64,000 nucleotides of DNA from Sulfurospirillum_A sp029027265 (GCA_029027265.1 CP093061.1:2604001-2668000), one strand, 5' to 3'. Positions 54,847 to 63,858 are shown, numbered from the stretch's first letter. The notes: a model not told the origin generated them from the letters alone. Made by a program: numbers and translations.

Positions 54847-56073
54847 CTATCTGTCTATTTCGCCAAATACGATATTGGTATTACCAATAATCGTAACAAC
54901 ATCAGCTAAGTACTGTCCAGGAAGTAAATCTTGAAGTATACTTGTATGCCAAAAACTTGGAGTTCTAAGTTTGAGTCTGTAAGGATATGGGTCACCTTGT
55001 GAATTTATATAAAATCCAAGTTCACCTTTTGGAGACTCAGTCGCAACATAAACTTCACCAACTGGTGGTCTCATACCTTGAGTTACAAGAACAAAATGTT
55101 GCATCAAAGAGTAGTTTTGCGTCATAATCTGCTCTTTTGGAGCTGAAATATACTTTGGTGCATTTGCCATAAGTTCTGGAGTGGTTTCACTATACATTGG
55201 TATAAGTTGTTTTAGTATTTTTAGAGACTCTCTCATCTCTTTCATGTGAAGCTTATATCTTCCATAACAATCACATCTATCACTAACAGGAACATCAAAC
55301 TCTACCTCATCATAAAGCTCATAAGGTTCCTCTTTTCTAATATCCCAAGCTATACCACTTCCTCTTAACATAACTCCACTACAGCCCCAACTTTGAGCCA
55401 TCTCAGGAGTTACAACACCAACATCTTCAAGTCTCATTTTCCAAATACGGTTTTTGTCTAGTAAACCCTCATAAGTCTCAATGGCAGCTGGCATTTCACT
55501 GATAAACTTCATCAAAGAGTTTGTCCAGCCTTTTGGAAGGTCAAGAGGAACACCACCAATACGAACTGCTGAATGAGTCAATCTTGCTCCACAGTAATCT
55601 TCAAAAAGATCCATCGCATACTCTCGTTCTCTAAAGGCATATAAGAAGACTGTCATTGCTCCAACATCTAGGGCATGACATGCTATCCAAAATAGATGCG
55701 AAGTGATTCTTGAGAGTTCTAAAAGCATCATCCTAATTACTTTTGCACGTCTAGGAACATCAAGGTCTATTAATTTTTCAACCGCCAGAGCAAAGCCATA
55801 GTTATTTGAAGTTGATGCTATGTAGTCCATACGATCTGTTGTTGGTAAGAATTCATTATATATCATGTTTTCTGCCATCTTTTCCATACCACGATGGAGA
55901 TAACCAACATCTGGAATAGCTTTTGTGACTAACTCACCATCTAATTCAAGTATAAGACGAAGTTGTCCATGAGAACTAGGATGCTGAGGACCAAAGTTAA
56001 TAATCATACGATTATCTTCTCTCTCAAATACTAAGTTCTCAAAAAATGGTTGAAGTCTATTTACTTTTTGCAT
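54847..56073 (-). CDS. nuoD: complex I subunit D (49-kDa)
   Basis: 408 residues. Starts of family motifs: NFGPQHPSSHGQLRLILELDGE (quinone-site His), GYLHRGMEKMAENMIY, and GELGFYINSQGDPYPYRLKLRTPSF at the C terminus. Separate nuoC and nuoD, not fused. Lies 1 nt after nuoC. Forms the quinone pocket with NuoB and NuoH. Confidence 0.96.
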   Translation of the reverse strand: MQKVNRLQPFFENLVFEREDNRMIINFGPQHPSSHGQLRLILELDGELVTKAIPDVGYLHRGMEKMAENMIYNEFLPTTDRMDYIASTSNNYGFALAVEKLIDLDVPRRAKVIRMMLLELSRITSHLFWIACHALDVGAMTVFLYAFREREYAMDLFEDYCGARLTHSAVRIGGVPLDLPKGWTNSLMKFISEMPAAIETYEGLLDKNRIWKMRLEDVGVVTPEMAQSWGCSGVMLRGSGIAWDIRKEEPYELYDEVEFDVPVSDRCDCYGRYKLHMKEMRESLKILKQLIPMYSETTPELMANAPKYISAPKEQIMTQNYSLMQHFVLVTQGMRPPVGEVYVATESPKGELGFYINSQGDPYPYRLKLRTPSFWHTSILQDLLPGQYLADVVTIIGNTNIVFGEIDR

Positions 56074-56074
56074 A

Positions 56075-56878
56075 TTATGGTCTCTCTTTTAGTATTTTAG
56101 GTTCGTTCTTTTTAGAGAGTTTTCTCACAATTGGAATTCCACCCTCTTCTTGATAATCCATTTCAGTCTCTTTATCACTATACTCAGCCCCAAATGAAAC
56201 TTCGTGTTTGATTCTTGCAAATCTATGAGTATCTTTTTCTACTATTCTTGCACCATCTCTCTCTTCAGGTCCAATTATATCTCTATACTCACGTCCAAAA
56301 ATCTTATCTATCTCATACCACTGTGCTTCTTCATCTCCAATTAATGGGTACGTTTTACGAAGTGGATAATCATGCCAATCATCAGGCATAAGAATTCGTT
56401 TCATGTAATGATGTCCTGTGATTCTTACACCAAACATATCGTACATTTCTCTCTCAGCCCAATCTGCACTTTTGTAGATACTAGTTACACTTTTTATCTC
56501 TTCTTTCTCTTTTATGAAAAATTTAACTCGCATTCTTTTTCTTTTAGAAGTTGAAAGCATCTGATAAAATATCTCAAACTCTCCACTCTTAGCTAACCAA
56601 TCAATAGCACTAAGTTCACTCAAAAAGTTATATTTTAATTTATCTCTTAAAAATTCTAAAACTTTTAAATTATCTTTTGCATTAATATAAACTACAAGTT
56701 GTCCTCTTTGGATATATGCTTCTTCTACATGAAATGAAGACTCTAAATCTTTAACATCTTTTGCAAAAATTTCATCAGAACTAACTTCTTCTTTAGGTAC
56801 CTGAGGAGCTACGTAAAATCTATCGTTATAATAAGCTTTTGCTTGTGTATTTTTTCTATTTGAATACTCTCTCATCAC
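56075..56878 (-). CDS. nuoC: complex I subunit C (30-kDa)
   Basis: 267 residues. The family signature is SADWAEREMYDMFGVRITGH, followed by RILMPDDWHDYPLRKTYPL. N-terminal 45 residues and the C-terminal tail (EEGGIPIVRKLSKKNEPK) are extensions usual in epsilonproteobacteria. Overlaps nuoB by four bases. Confidence 0.95.
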   Translation of the reverse strand: MMREYSNRKNTQAKAYYNDRFYVAPQVPKEEVSSDEIFAKDVKDLESSFHVEEAYIQRGQLVVYINAKDNLKVLEFLRDKLKYNFLSELSAIDWLAKSGEFEIFYQMLSTSKRKRMRVKFFIKEKEEIKSVTSIYKSADWAEREMYDMFGVRITGHHYMKRILMPDDWHDYPLRKTYPLIGDEEAQWYEIDKIFGREYRDIIGPEERDGARIVEKDTHRFARIKHEVSFGAEYSDKETEMDYQEEGGIPIVRKLSKKNEPKILKERP

Positions 56879-57384
56879 ACTAACCTCTTCGGTTTTAATT
56901 TTCTTGAAGCGTTTTCAGTTCTTACTTTCTTTTGAAGAAGCATAAGTGCATATTGAAGACTTTCAGGACGTGGAGCACAGCCAGGAAGATAAATATCAAC
57001 TGGAATAATTCTATCGGCTCCTTGGACTGTAGCATATGTATTGAACATACCACCAGTGTTAGCACAACTTCCCATGCTAATGACCCATTTAGGTTCACTC
57101 ATTTGGTCATAAAGTCTTCTCATAAATGGAGAGTGTTTTTTTGTTAAAGTTCCAGCGATGATAAGCACATCTGATTGTCTAGGACTCGCTCTAAAAATAG
57201 TTCCAAATCTATCGAAGTCATATCTACTTGCACCAGTTGCCATCATTTCAATAGCACAACATGCTAATCCATACGTTAAAGGCCATAGTGAGTTACTTCT
57301 TCCCCACTGAACAAGTTTATCTACTGTTGTAAGTGCGACCGGTAAGCCTCCCTCACTTAGATAATTTATCTTATGCTGTGCCAT
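56875..57384 (-). CDS. nuoB: complex I subunit B ([4Fe-4S] N2)
   Basis: 169 residues. Cluster N2 ligands: adjacent CC in TYGLACCAIEMMATG, Cys in ISMGSCANTGGMF and Cys in IYLPGCAPRPESL. Overlaps nuoA by 19 bases, which indicates strong coupling. Passes electrons from the Fe-S chain to quinone. Confidence 0.96.
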   Translation of the reverse strand: MAQHKINYLSEGGLPVALTTVDKLVQWGRSNSLWPLTYGLACCAIEMMATGASRYDFDRFGTIFRASPRQSDVLIIAGTLTKKHSPFMRRLYDQMSEPKWVISMGSCANTGGMFNTYATVQGADRIIPVDIYLPGCAPRPESLQYALMLLQKKVRTENASRKLKPKRLV

Positions 57385-57764
57385 TCAAGCGCTCCTTTTT
57401 TCAATGCATATACAAAGCCTATTGCAAGAAGTGCAATAAAAAGCACCATCTCAATAAAACCAAACATACCAAGATACCTAAAATTCACTGCCCATGGAAA
57501 CATAAAAATAATCTCTACATCAAACAGTATAAATAAAAGTGCAAAAAGGTAAAAATGAGCCGAAATCTTATTTGGCTGTTTACTAACCTCTGGTCCACAC
57601 TCATATATGGTAAGTTTCAACTTTTCAGTATCTAATCTCGCCATTCGTCGTGAAACGATTCTTGCTAAAACAGTTATGCCGTAAAATACAGCAAACCCAA
57701 ACACTAAGAGGAAAAATGCTCCAAAATAGGGATGAGCAAAATCCATATGTGACATTTGTGTCAT
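57366..57764 (-). CDS. nuoA: complex I subunit A
   Basis: 132 residues with three membrane helices. Conserved loop YECGPEVSKQPNKISAHFYLFA and LLFILFDVEIIFMFPWAV with the acidic residues of NuoA. First gene of the operon; RBS AAGGA in the leader, start ATG 57764 (MTQMSHMDFAHP). Confidence 0.95.
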   Translation of the reverse strand: MTQMSHMDFAHPYFGAFFLLVFGFAVFYGITVLARIVSRRMARLDTEKLKLTIYECGPEVSKQPNKISAHFYLFALLFILFDVEIIFMFPWAVNFRYLGMFGFIEMVLFIALLAIGFVYALKKGALEWHSIR

Positions 57765-57781
57765 GGAAAATCCTTATAATA

Positions 57782-57831
57782 AACTCTTGGATTACTCGCT
57801 ATTTATTCAAATAGTAAGTAGTCCAAGAGTT
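57782..57831 (-). promoter_or_regulatory. long hairpin in the nuoA leader
   Basis: An imperfect inverted repeat of about 50 nt: AACTCTTGGA, TACT and CTATTT on one arm pair with AAATAG, AGTA and TCCAAGAGTT on the other. It ends about 17 nt before the nuoA ATG, close to the ribosome binding site. It may protect the 5' end of the long nuo mRNA or act in attenuation; there is no T-run, so it is not a simple terminator. A -10-like TAAAAT lies upstream, near 57868. Confidence 0.5.
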
Positions 57832-57900
57832 CTAATTTAATATCAATTAAGCTAAAGCTACGAATTTTACCTTAATTCATATTAAACTATTTTTATTTTA

Positions 57901-59625
57901 TTATACGGAAACAAATCCTACAGATTTCTCCTCTCCAAATACTCCTGCTTTTTCTCTTTTTATAGCACTTATAAAATCTTCCATACTAAAAATTGGCTCC
58001 TCTTTTATGGCAACTCTTAAGGCACAGTTTTTCAATACTAATTTAATCTGTCCACCACTAAGCTCATGCTTTGCTAAGCTTTCAATACAAAAACTCTCTT
58101 CATAAACCGCACTCTCAGGAAGAAGTTTTTGCCAAAGCTCAATTCTCTGCTTTAGGGTTGGTTTTTCAAATGCTATTTTATAATCAAAACGTCTTGAAAA
58201 AGCACTATCTATTGTTTCAAGCATATTTGTAGTTGCTATTAAAACGCCATTGAACTTTTCTATCTGCTCTAAAAATATGTTTTGCATCTGATTGTGCATT
58301 TTATCCGCACCACTGCCGCCATCGGTTGAGCGCGCACTTAAAAACTGATCTGCTTCATTTAGTAGCAAAACTGGTTCACTCTTAGTTTTCACTGCCAAAT
58401 CTCTAAAGTTATCAAAAATTGCTCTTACATTTTGCTCGCTCTCTCCTACATATTTAGAAAGTATTTTAGAACAATCAAAACTAAGCACTCTTTTTTTCAT
58501 TGACTTTGCCAAAGAGTATGCCGTCATAGTTTTTCCAGTCCCAGGAGGTCCATAAAAGATGATTTTAGCATCAATTCCACCACGTCTCTCTTTTACGCCC
58601 CACTCTCTTAGAAGTTTCATAACATTTCTATCTACTTGTTTCAAAAGATTGTCTAAAAGCTCTCTTGTTTTTGGAGTTAAAACTACATCATCTAATGTTG
58701 TTTTTGGATCTACTAGTTCAAAAATTTCTTGGTTTTGGATAAGCATATCTAATTTTATTTTTTTTGCTTTTTTATCTTTATTTGGATGCATTATTTTTTG
58801 AAGTAACTCTTCACTTATGAAAAAGGTTCTTGAAACTCCACCAAAGCCATTTAGCATTTCATCATAATCTATAATCTCTTCTTCAATGAGTTTTGAGCCC
58901 TCTTCAAGTAGAGCTCTATTCTTTATTTTTTCATAGTCATCAACACTTATAAGATTTACTAATGTATTCATATCTCTTAGAGATTCAAACTCACTTGCAT
59001 ACTCCTCTTTTAGAAGTGCTAAAAATATAATTTGTTCTTTTTGATTTAATTCAAAATCTGTAAATATTTTCTCTATAGCTATATCTATTTCACTAGATTC
59101 TACTCTTGCTAATATTCTTGATTCTAAAAGTTGGAGTTTTGAATTAAGAGAGCTAATGTTAATGGCATTTTGTTTATTATGACTAAGTTTTTGATACATC
59201 TCTATACGCAAAAATTGGTCTTTTAGATACTCTAAATGATCTTTATAAGGTACAACTTCTGGTAGTTCCATATCTAAAGTTCCATCTTCTAAAAGTTTTA
59301 AAAATGAGCTACTAAGAGTTACTGTAGCATTTAAAAGCTCCAAGTTTGAAGTTTCTGCAGTTTTAAGGTTCACAAAAGCACCAAGGGTTATCCAACCTTG
59401 GTCAAGCAAATTTTTTACTAAAGGCAATTGTTTAATGTGGCTATAGTTTTTGTCACCAAATTGAGTTACAAGAGTATCTAAAATAACAACTTCTACATTA
59501 CCGCTTATATACTTTTTTGTTATCTCTTTTAAAAGAGTAGCTTCTTGTTTTGTGGATTTTAGGTGTTCAAAAATTATACAAGTTTCAAGAGTTTTAGTCT
59601 CTAAAAAATCTATCAAATAGCGCAA
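57901..59625 (-). CDS. AAA+ ATPase of unknown function
   Basis: 574 residues. The N-terminal half (1-310) has no known domain and is mostly helical. The AAA+ domain (about 325-530) has Walker A FYGPPGTGKTMTAYSLAKSM, Walker B VLLLNEADQFLSAR (Asn in place of the usual first Asp), a pore-loop-like KYVGESEQNVRAIF and an arginine-finger region in SAFSRRFDYKIAFEKPT. Similar single-ring ATPases occur in epsilonproteobacteria without assigned role. Not obviously linked to nuo: it precedes the nuo leader in the opposite sense of operon flow, with its 3' neighbour being nuoA's leader region on the same strand. Confidence 0.78.
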   Translation of the reverse strand: MRYLIDFLETKTLETCIIFEHLKSTKQEATLLKEITKKYISGNVEVVILDTLVTQFGDKNYSHIKQLPLVKNLLDQGWITLGAFVNLKTAETSNLELLNATVTLSSSFLKLLEDGTLDMELPEVVPYKDHLEYLKDQFLRIEMYQKLSHNKQNAINISSLNSKLQLLESRILARVESSEIDIAIEKIFTDFELNQKEQIIFLALLKEEYASEFESLRDMNTLVNLISVDDYEKIKNRALLEEGSKLIEEEIIDYDEMLNGFGGVSRTFFISEELLQKIMHPNKDKKAKKIKLDMLIQNQEIFELVDPKTTLDDVVLTPKTRELLDNLLKQVDRNVMKLLREWGVKERRGGIDAKIIFYGPPGTGKTMTAYSLAKSMKKRVLSFDCSKILSKYVGESEQNVRAIFDNFRDLAVKTKSEPVLLLNEADQFLSARSTDGGSGADKMHNQMQNIFLEQIEKFNGVLIATTNMLETIDSAFSRRFDYKIAFEKPTLKQRIELWQKLLPESAVYEESFCIESLAKHELSGGQIKLVLKNCALRVAIKEEPIFSMEDFISAIKREKAGVFGEEKSVGFVSV

Positions 59626-59697
59626 AAAATACCTTTACATGTAAACCAAATTATCTAAGTTTAACATTTTAGCATAACAAAAAGATGATAGCGGTTA

Positions 59698-59723
59698 AGA
59701 GAAGTATTAAACTTCTCTTTTAA
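59698..59723. terminator. hairpin at the end of the acyl-CoA ligase gene
   Basis: AAGAGAAGT-ATTAA-ACTTCTCTT, a 9-bp stem overlapping the stop codon of the ligase gene. On the minus strand no T-run follows, on the plus strand TTTTAAG follows. It is a plausible transcription end or mRNA-stabilising hairpin rather than a strong terminator. A TACATGTA at 59636-59643 lies in the same gap. Confidence 0.4.
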
Positions 59724-61282
59724 GTTTTAGTAAATTCACCCTTTTGAACTTGCTCTTTTAGAACTCTTTTAAGTACTTTTCCCGTAGCATTCTTTGGTAA
59801 CTCTTCTACTAAATAGATATGTTTAGGGACTTTGAAGTTTGCCAAGTGAGATTTTAGATACTTTTTTATCTTCAAATCATTCAGCTCAGTATCTTCTTTA
59901 GGTTGAACAAATGCCATAACCTCTTCATCATTTAGCTCATTTTTGATGCCAATTACAGCAGCGGCATCAACTCCCTCATAAAGAGCTAAAACTTCTTCTA
60001 TCTCTCTTGGATATACATTGATACCCTTAGATATAATCAAATCTTTTTTTCTATCCACAATAAACAAAAAGCCATCTTCATCAATTTTTCCTAAATCACC
60101 ACTAAGTAACCAACCATTGACTATGGCCTCATCAGTAGCATCTGGACGATTTAGATAACCTAACATGACGCAATCACCTTTAATAATAATTTCACCAACT
60201 TCACCAGTTGAAAGTTCTACCATTTCATCATCTACTATCTTTATCTCATAACCATCTAGTGGTAGACCTACAGAAAGTGGTTTTTGTCTGCCTAAACGAT
60301 TTACAGCAACCGCAGGTGAGCACTCACTAAGTCCATAACCCTCTGTAAGAGTTGCATTTTTAAACTTAATACTAAAGTCATTTAAAACTGACTCACTCAA
60401 AGGTGCACTTCCAGATATGAAAATCCTGATTTTATTAAACCACATAAAGTACCAAGGTATTTTGGCTTTTATTAATGAATTATAAAGAGTTGGAACTCCT
60501 AAAAAAACCGTTGCACGTTTTAAAAGTGCTTGTCTTAGAACATTTGCAAATGGAAATACTGATTTAACAATTATGATTGAGGAGTTTGTCATAATTGGTA
60601 AAATCACCATGACAGAAAGTGTAAAAGAGTGAAACATCGGTAAAAATACTAAAAATCTATCTTTTTCATCTATTTCAAATGCTTTTTGTCCGCTCCATGA
60701 GTTTGAAAAAATATTTCTAAAACTCAGCATTGCACCTTTTGGCTTACCTGTTGTTCCTGAAGTGTACACTACACAGGCTAAATCATCAAGTTTTGGAGGA
60801 GCCATAAGCTGCTCATGTGACTCTTGAGACTGGGTAATCTCTACAAAACTATAGTTTTTATCATCTAGTCCATCATAATCTTCAGTCCAAACAATCTTTT
60901 CTACTGCTGTCGAGTACAAAAGATTTTTCGTCTCTTTAGAGAGTGAAGGTGAACTTATAAGCATCTTTGCTTCACAGTCATTGACTATGTACTCAAACTC
61001 TTCATGCTTCAAAAAAGTGTTAATAGGGACTGCAACAGCCCCTATTTTTGTTATAGCAAAGAGCGATATCATAAACTCTTCAGAATTACTAACTATCATA
61101 GCAATTTTATCTTGGCTTTTGATGCCACTAAATTCTAAAAACCTAGCAAATGTATCAATCTTACGTTTAAAATGAAGATTGTCTACTTTTCTATCTTCAA
61201 TGAAAATAACTGGTTTACTTGGACTTACTTTAGCGTTATGTTCAATCGCTTCATAAAAGTTTTGATATCGATACTCTAACAT
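59720..61282 (-). CDS. long-chain acyl-CoA synthetase-like AMP-forming ligase
   Basis: 520 residues, ANL superfamily. P-loop motif CVVYTSGTTGKPKGAMLS, the middle motif EGYGLSECSPA, LSGDLGKIDEDGFLFIVDRKKDL and C-terminal Lys in PKNATGKVLKRVLKE. Activates fatty acids to acyl-AMP and acyl-CoA; its partner on the same transcript is a FadL-type outer-membrane channel, so uptake and activation of fatty acids is a coherent reading. Length and motifs fit FadD, but short- or medium-chain specificity is possible. Confidence 0.87.
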   Translation of the reverse strand: MLEYRYQNFYEAIEHNAKVSPSKPVIFIEDRKVDNLHFKRKIDTFARFLEFSGIKSQDKIAMIVSNSEEFMISLFAITKIGAVAVPINTFLKHEEFEYIVNDCEAKMLISSPSLSKETKNLLYSTAVEKIVWTEDYDGLDDKNYSFVEITQSQESHEQLMAPPKLDDLACVVYTSGTTGKPKGAMLSFRNIFSNSWSGQKAFEIDEKDRFLVFLPMFHSFTLSVMVILPIMTNSSIIIVKSVFPFANVLRQALLKRATVFLGVPTLYNSLIKAKIPWYFMWFNKIRIFISGSAPLSESVLNDFSIKFKNATLTEGYGLSECSPAVAVNRLGRQKPLSVGLPLDGYEIKIVDDEMVELSTGEVGEIIIKGDCVMLGYLNRPDATDEAIVNGWLLSGDLGKIDEDGFLFIVDRKKDLIISKGINVYPREIEEVLALYEGVDAAAVIGIKNELNDEEVMAFVQPKEDTELNDLKIKKYLKSHLANFKVPKHIYLVEELPKNATGKVLKRVLKEQVQKGEFTKT

Positions 61283-61291
61283 TGATTTTCC

Positions 61292-62527
61292 TTAAAATCT
61301 GTACTTCATTGACATTGTAATTAAATGTGCTGCAGCATCTGTGAATGTTCCATTTGCTGCTGTTGGCTCTGTAGCACTTCTATTGTTGACTGTTCTTTCT
61401 TCTTTTTGATCATAAAGATAAGCTAAACCAATTTTCATTTTATCATTTATTTTATATTCAAGTCCAGCTGAATAAAGTTTTGCATCTGATTCTGGCAATT
61501 CAAAACCAACAGTGCTTGAAGGTGCTGGATTTTTATCTATAGCAAAACCTGCCATTAATTTTAACTTATCATTGTATTGATGGATAACACCAATACGATA
61601 AGCATTTACATCTTTCCAGTTTTTTGCTTTTGGTTTATCAAATGGAACTGTAAAACCACCTATATTTTGTCTAAATTCAAAATCTAATGTATCATATGCA
61701 GACCAATAAGTTCTCTCAAAAACAAATTCTACTACTGTTTTATTCATTGTATATGCTGCTGCTAAAGTAAAAGAAGCTGGCAAAGGAACTGTTACAGCTG
61801 CATAAATATCAGAGAAAACTACTTTGCCCCCTGCAGATAGATCTGCTGTACCTGTTTCAGTCAAATCAACTTTTGAACGATAAGTTGAAGCCAATGTAAG
61901 GTTTTCTGTTGCTTTGTAACTAAGAGCCAGATTATATCCAAAATCAATAGAATCAGCTTCCATGTCTCTTGCTATTGATGCGGGATTAAGTCCTGTAGCA
62001 TCACTTTTTATAATACCTGATGAATATATACCTCTTAGACCAAATCCTACAGCAAATTTATCATTTACTTTATATGCTATTGTTGGATTTATTTCTATAA
62101 CTTCTAATGTAAACTCTTCAGCACTAGCTTTTGCATATGCACTATCCCATCTTTTTGACAAACCACCAGGTGCCACCATAGACAAGCCAAATCTAAAATC
62201 TCCTACTGCTGGTGATACATAATGAAATGTCGGAACATAAAATTTTTCTTCTTTTGACTGACCATTAAACGCAGGATTTACTGAATCGGTATAGTTGATT
62301 TTAGCAAGATTTATATAGGTAAAAGCCATCTCGATTTCAGAGCCTTCGTCCATCCATACCATATTTGCAGGGTTGTAATAACTTGAATCTGCACCATTTG
62401 CTCCAGCTACGTAAGCAGCGCTTAATGCTGTACTATTTAATGATTGCTCAGGAATTCTCCATCCTGATGCACTTAATGTTACTGCACTAAGACCAAGTAG
62501 TGCTGCAACTTTTGCGTAATTCTTCAT
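61292..62527 (-). CDS. OmpP1/FadL-family outer-membrane transporter
   Basis: 411 residues with signal peptide (about 1-22, ending TLSASG). The mature N terminus WRIPEQSLNSTALSAAYVAG is the FadL hatch NPA-type start, followed by SSYYNPANMVWM with the NPA motif. The remainder is a beta barrel with alternating residues, ending in the C-terminal Phe (MKYRF) needed for outer-membrane insertion. FadL proteins carry hydrophobic compounds such as fatty acids or alkanes. Nine bases upstream of the ligase gene, so probably one operon. Confidence 0.88.
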   Translation of the reverse strand: MKNYAKVAALLGLSAVTLSASGWRIPEQSLNSTALSAAYVAGANGADSSYYNPANMVWMDEGSEIEMAFTYINLAKINYTDSVNPAFNGQSKEEKFYVPTFHYVSPAVGDFRFGLSMVAPGGLSKRWDSAYAKASAEEFTLEVIEINPTIAYKVNDKFAVGFGLRGIYSSGIIKSDATGLNPASIARDMEADSIDFGYNLALSYKATENLTLASTYRSKVDLTETGTADLSAGGKVVFSDIYAAVTVPLPASFTLAAAYTMNKTVVEFVFERTYWSAYDTLDFEFRQNIGGFTVPFDKPKAKNWKDVNAYRIGVIHQYNDKLKLMAGFAIDKNPAPSSTVGFELPESDAKLYSAGLEYKINDKMKIGLAYLYDQKEERTVNNRSATEPTAANGTFTDAAAHLITMSMKYRF

Positions 62528-62545
62528 ATCTTCTCCTATTAGGTT

Positions 62546-63391
62546 TTAATTTTTGACTAAACTATAAAGAAGCTCAATTTCTTGAGTCCATATAGTGTCG
62601 TCTATAGTCTCTAGCACCATTGGTATGTCATCAATCCTATCATCATTCATAATAAGTTTAAATGGTTCAATTCCCAGTTTGCCCTCTCCTATGGAGTGAT
62701 GTCTGTCAACTTTACTCCCAAGGTCTGGCTTTGAATCATTCAGATGCATGCCCATCAAGTGCTCGAATCCTACAATACTAGCAAATTTATCCATAGTTTC
62801 ATTATATGTTTTTACTGACCGGAAGTCATAACCTGAAACAAAAAGGTGGCAAGTGTCGATACAGACGCCTATTCGTGCCTTATCTATAGAGTTATCACAC
62901 AAATAGCCCAAGTGTTCCATTTTGTAACCCATATTACTACCTTGTCCAGCTGTATTTTCCACAACTAACTTCACACCATTTGTCTGACGTAGAGCTTCGT
63001 TTATAGACTCACTTATGAGTTCTAAACAATTATCTTCGCTTATCTGTTTTAGGTGACTCCCTGGGTGAAAGTTTAATCTATCTAGTCCAAGTTGTTCACA
63101 ACGTTTTAACTCATCTATAAAAGCATTTAGTGATTTTTCTCTTTTTTCAACATCAGGATGTCCTAAATTTATAAGATAACTGTCATGCGGTAAAACATGC
63201 TTTGGAAGTATTTCAGATTTTTCTAATTCCTCTTTAAACTTAGATATTATCTTTTCATCTAAATCTTTGGCTACCCATTGTCTTTGATTTTTTGTAAAAA
63301 GGGCAAAAGATTTTGCACCCAGTTTTCTTGCATTTATTGGTGCATTAAAAACACCTCCACTTGCACTAACATGCGCACCTATCATTTTCAT
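62546..63391 (-). CDS. nfo: endonuclease IV
   Basis: 281 residues. TIM-barrel zinc nuclease motifs: MIGAHVSASGGVFNAP, LNFHPGSHL, VVENTAGQGSNMGY, GVCIDTCHLFVSGYD and HLNDSKPDLGSKVDRHHSIGEG. Cleaves abasic and oxidised DNA independent of magnesium, complementing the xth product. Start overlaps the end of the lipoprotein gene by four bases. Confidence 0.95.
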   Translation of the reverse strand: MKMIGAHVSASGGVFNAPINARKLGAKSFALFTKNQRQWVAKDLDEKIISKFKEELEKSEILPKHVLPHDSYLINLGHPDVEKREKSLNAFIDELKRCEQLGLDRLNFHPGSHLKQISEDNCLELISESINEALRQTNGVKLVVENTAGQGSNMGYKMEHLGYLCDNSIDKARIGVCIDTCHLFVSGYDFRSVKTYNETMDKFASIVGFEHLMGMHLNDSKPDLGSKVDRHHSIGEGKLGIEPFKLIMNDDRIDDIPMVLETIDDTIWTQEIELLYSLVKN

Positions 63392-63858
63392 TTTAATTCC
63401 TTCAGTTTTATCAATACTCTATTTTTACTATCTTTATAATATAAATTTCCATTCTCAACTCTATACGTTATATCATAACTCTTAGATTTTAATTTTTGTT
63501 CAAATCCTACTTCAAATTTTTTAAGATTCTTTTCACCATATATGGGTTTTAAGTTAAACAATTCATCTATAAAACTTTCGTAATGACTAATACCAAAAAA
63601 CTCTTTGTTAAAGCTTCTCTTTGACAAACAAACATAATCTAAACATACATTATCATCTACATGTAAATCAAATATGGGAGTAGAAGCAGAAAAAAGTTGT
63701 AAATTGAATCTACTTTCATCTCTTTTTATAAAGCCTGTATCGGCTACTGCAATTTGAGAATTTTTTATAACTATGTAATATGGCTTTGAAGAGACATACG
63801 GTGTTTTGTAGGCACAACCTGTAAAAAAAAGTAAAACTACTAAAAGAAGCTTATACAT
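63388..63858 (-). CDS. lipoprotein of unknown function
   Basis: 156 residues with a lipobox LLFFTGCAYK: the signal is cleaved before Cys15, which should be lipidated. The following residue is Ala, fitting outer-membrane sorting. The mature part is beta-rich with one further Cys pair (DNVCLDYVCLSK), spaced C-x4-C. It overlaps the transporter gene upstream by 8 bases and nfo downstream by 4, so all three are co-transcribed. One TACATGTA encodes its LHV. Family not recognised. Confidence 0.72.
   Translation of the reverse strand: MYKLLLVVLLFFTGCAYKTPYVSSKPYYIVIKNSQIAVADTGFIKRDESRFNLQLFSASTPIFDLHVDDNVCLDYVCLSKRSFNKEFFGISHYESFIDELFNLKPIYGEKNLKKFEVGFEQKLKSKSYDITYRVENGNLYYKDSKNRVLIKLKELK

Larger units (their letters stand above)
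362..63665. repeat. dispersed palindrome TACATGTA (27 copies)
   Basis: First bases at 362, 1230, 3261, 4766, 4841, 7513, 7533, 12071, 14134, 15863, 21343, 21532, 21659, 22406, 22555, 25802, 31598, 31867, 31921, 41366, 41432, 43881, 52382, 54047, 54206, 59636 and 63658. The flanks are Y on the left and R on the right in 25 of 27, and CTCTACATGTAAAG is the fuller consensus. At about one-third G+C roughly two copies would be expected by chance. None lies in an IS, the MITE or the AT-rich segment 7.6-9.7 kb. Confidence 0.85.

Noticed and set aside
362..63665. TACATGTA as a conventional operator (FNR/CRP-like or other dyad)
   Set aside because: 23 of 27 copies lie inside genes and in various frames, usually far from promoters. 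Only the copy at 362 overlaps a translation start region.
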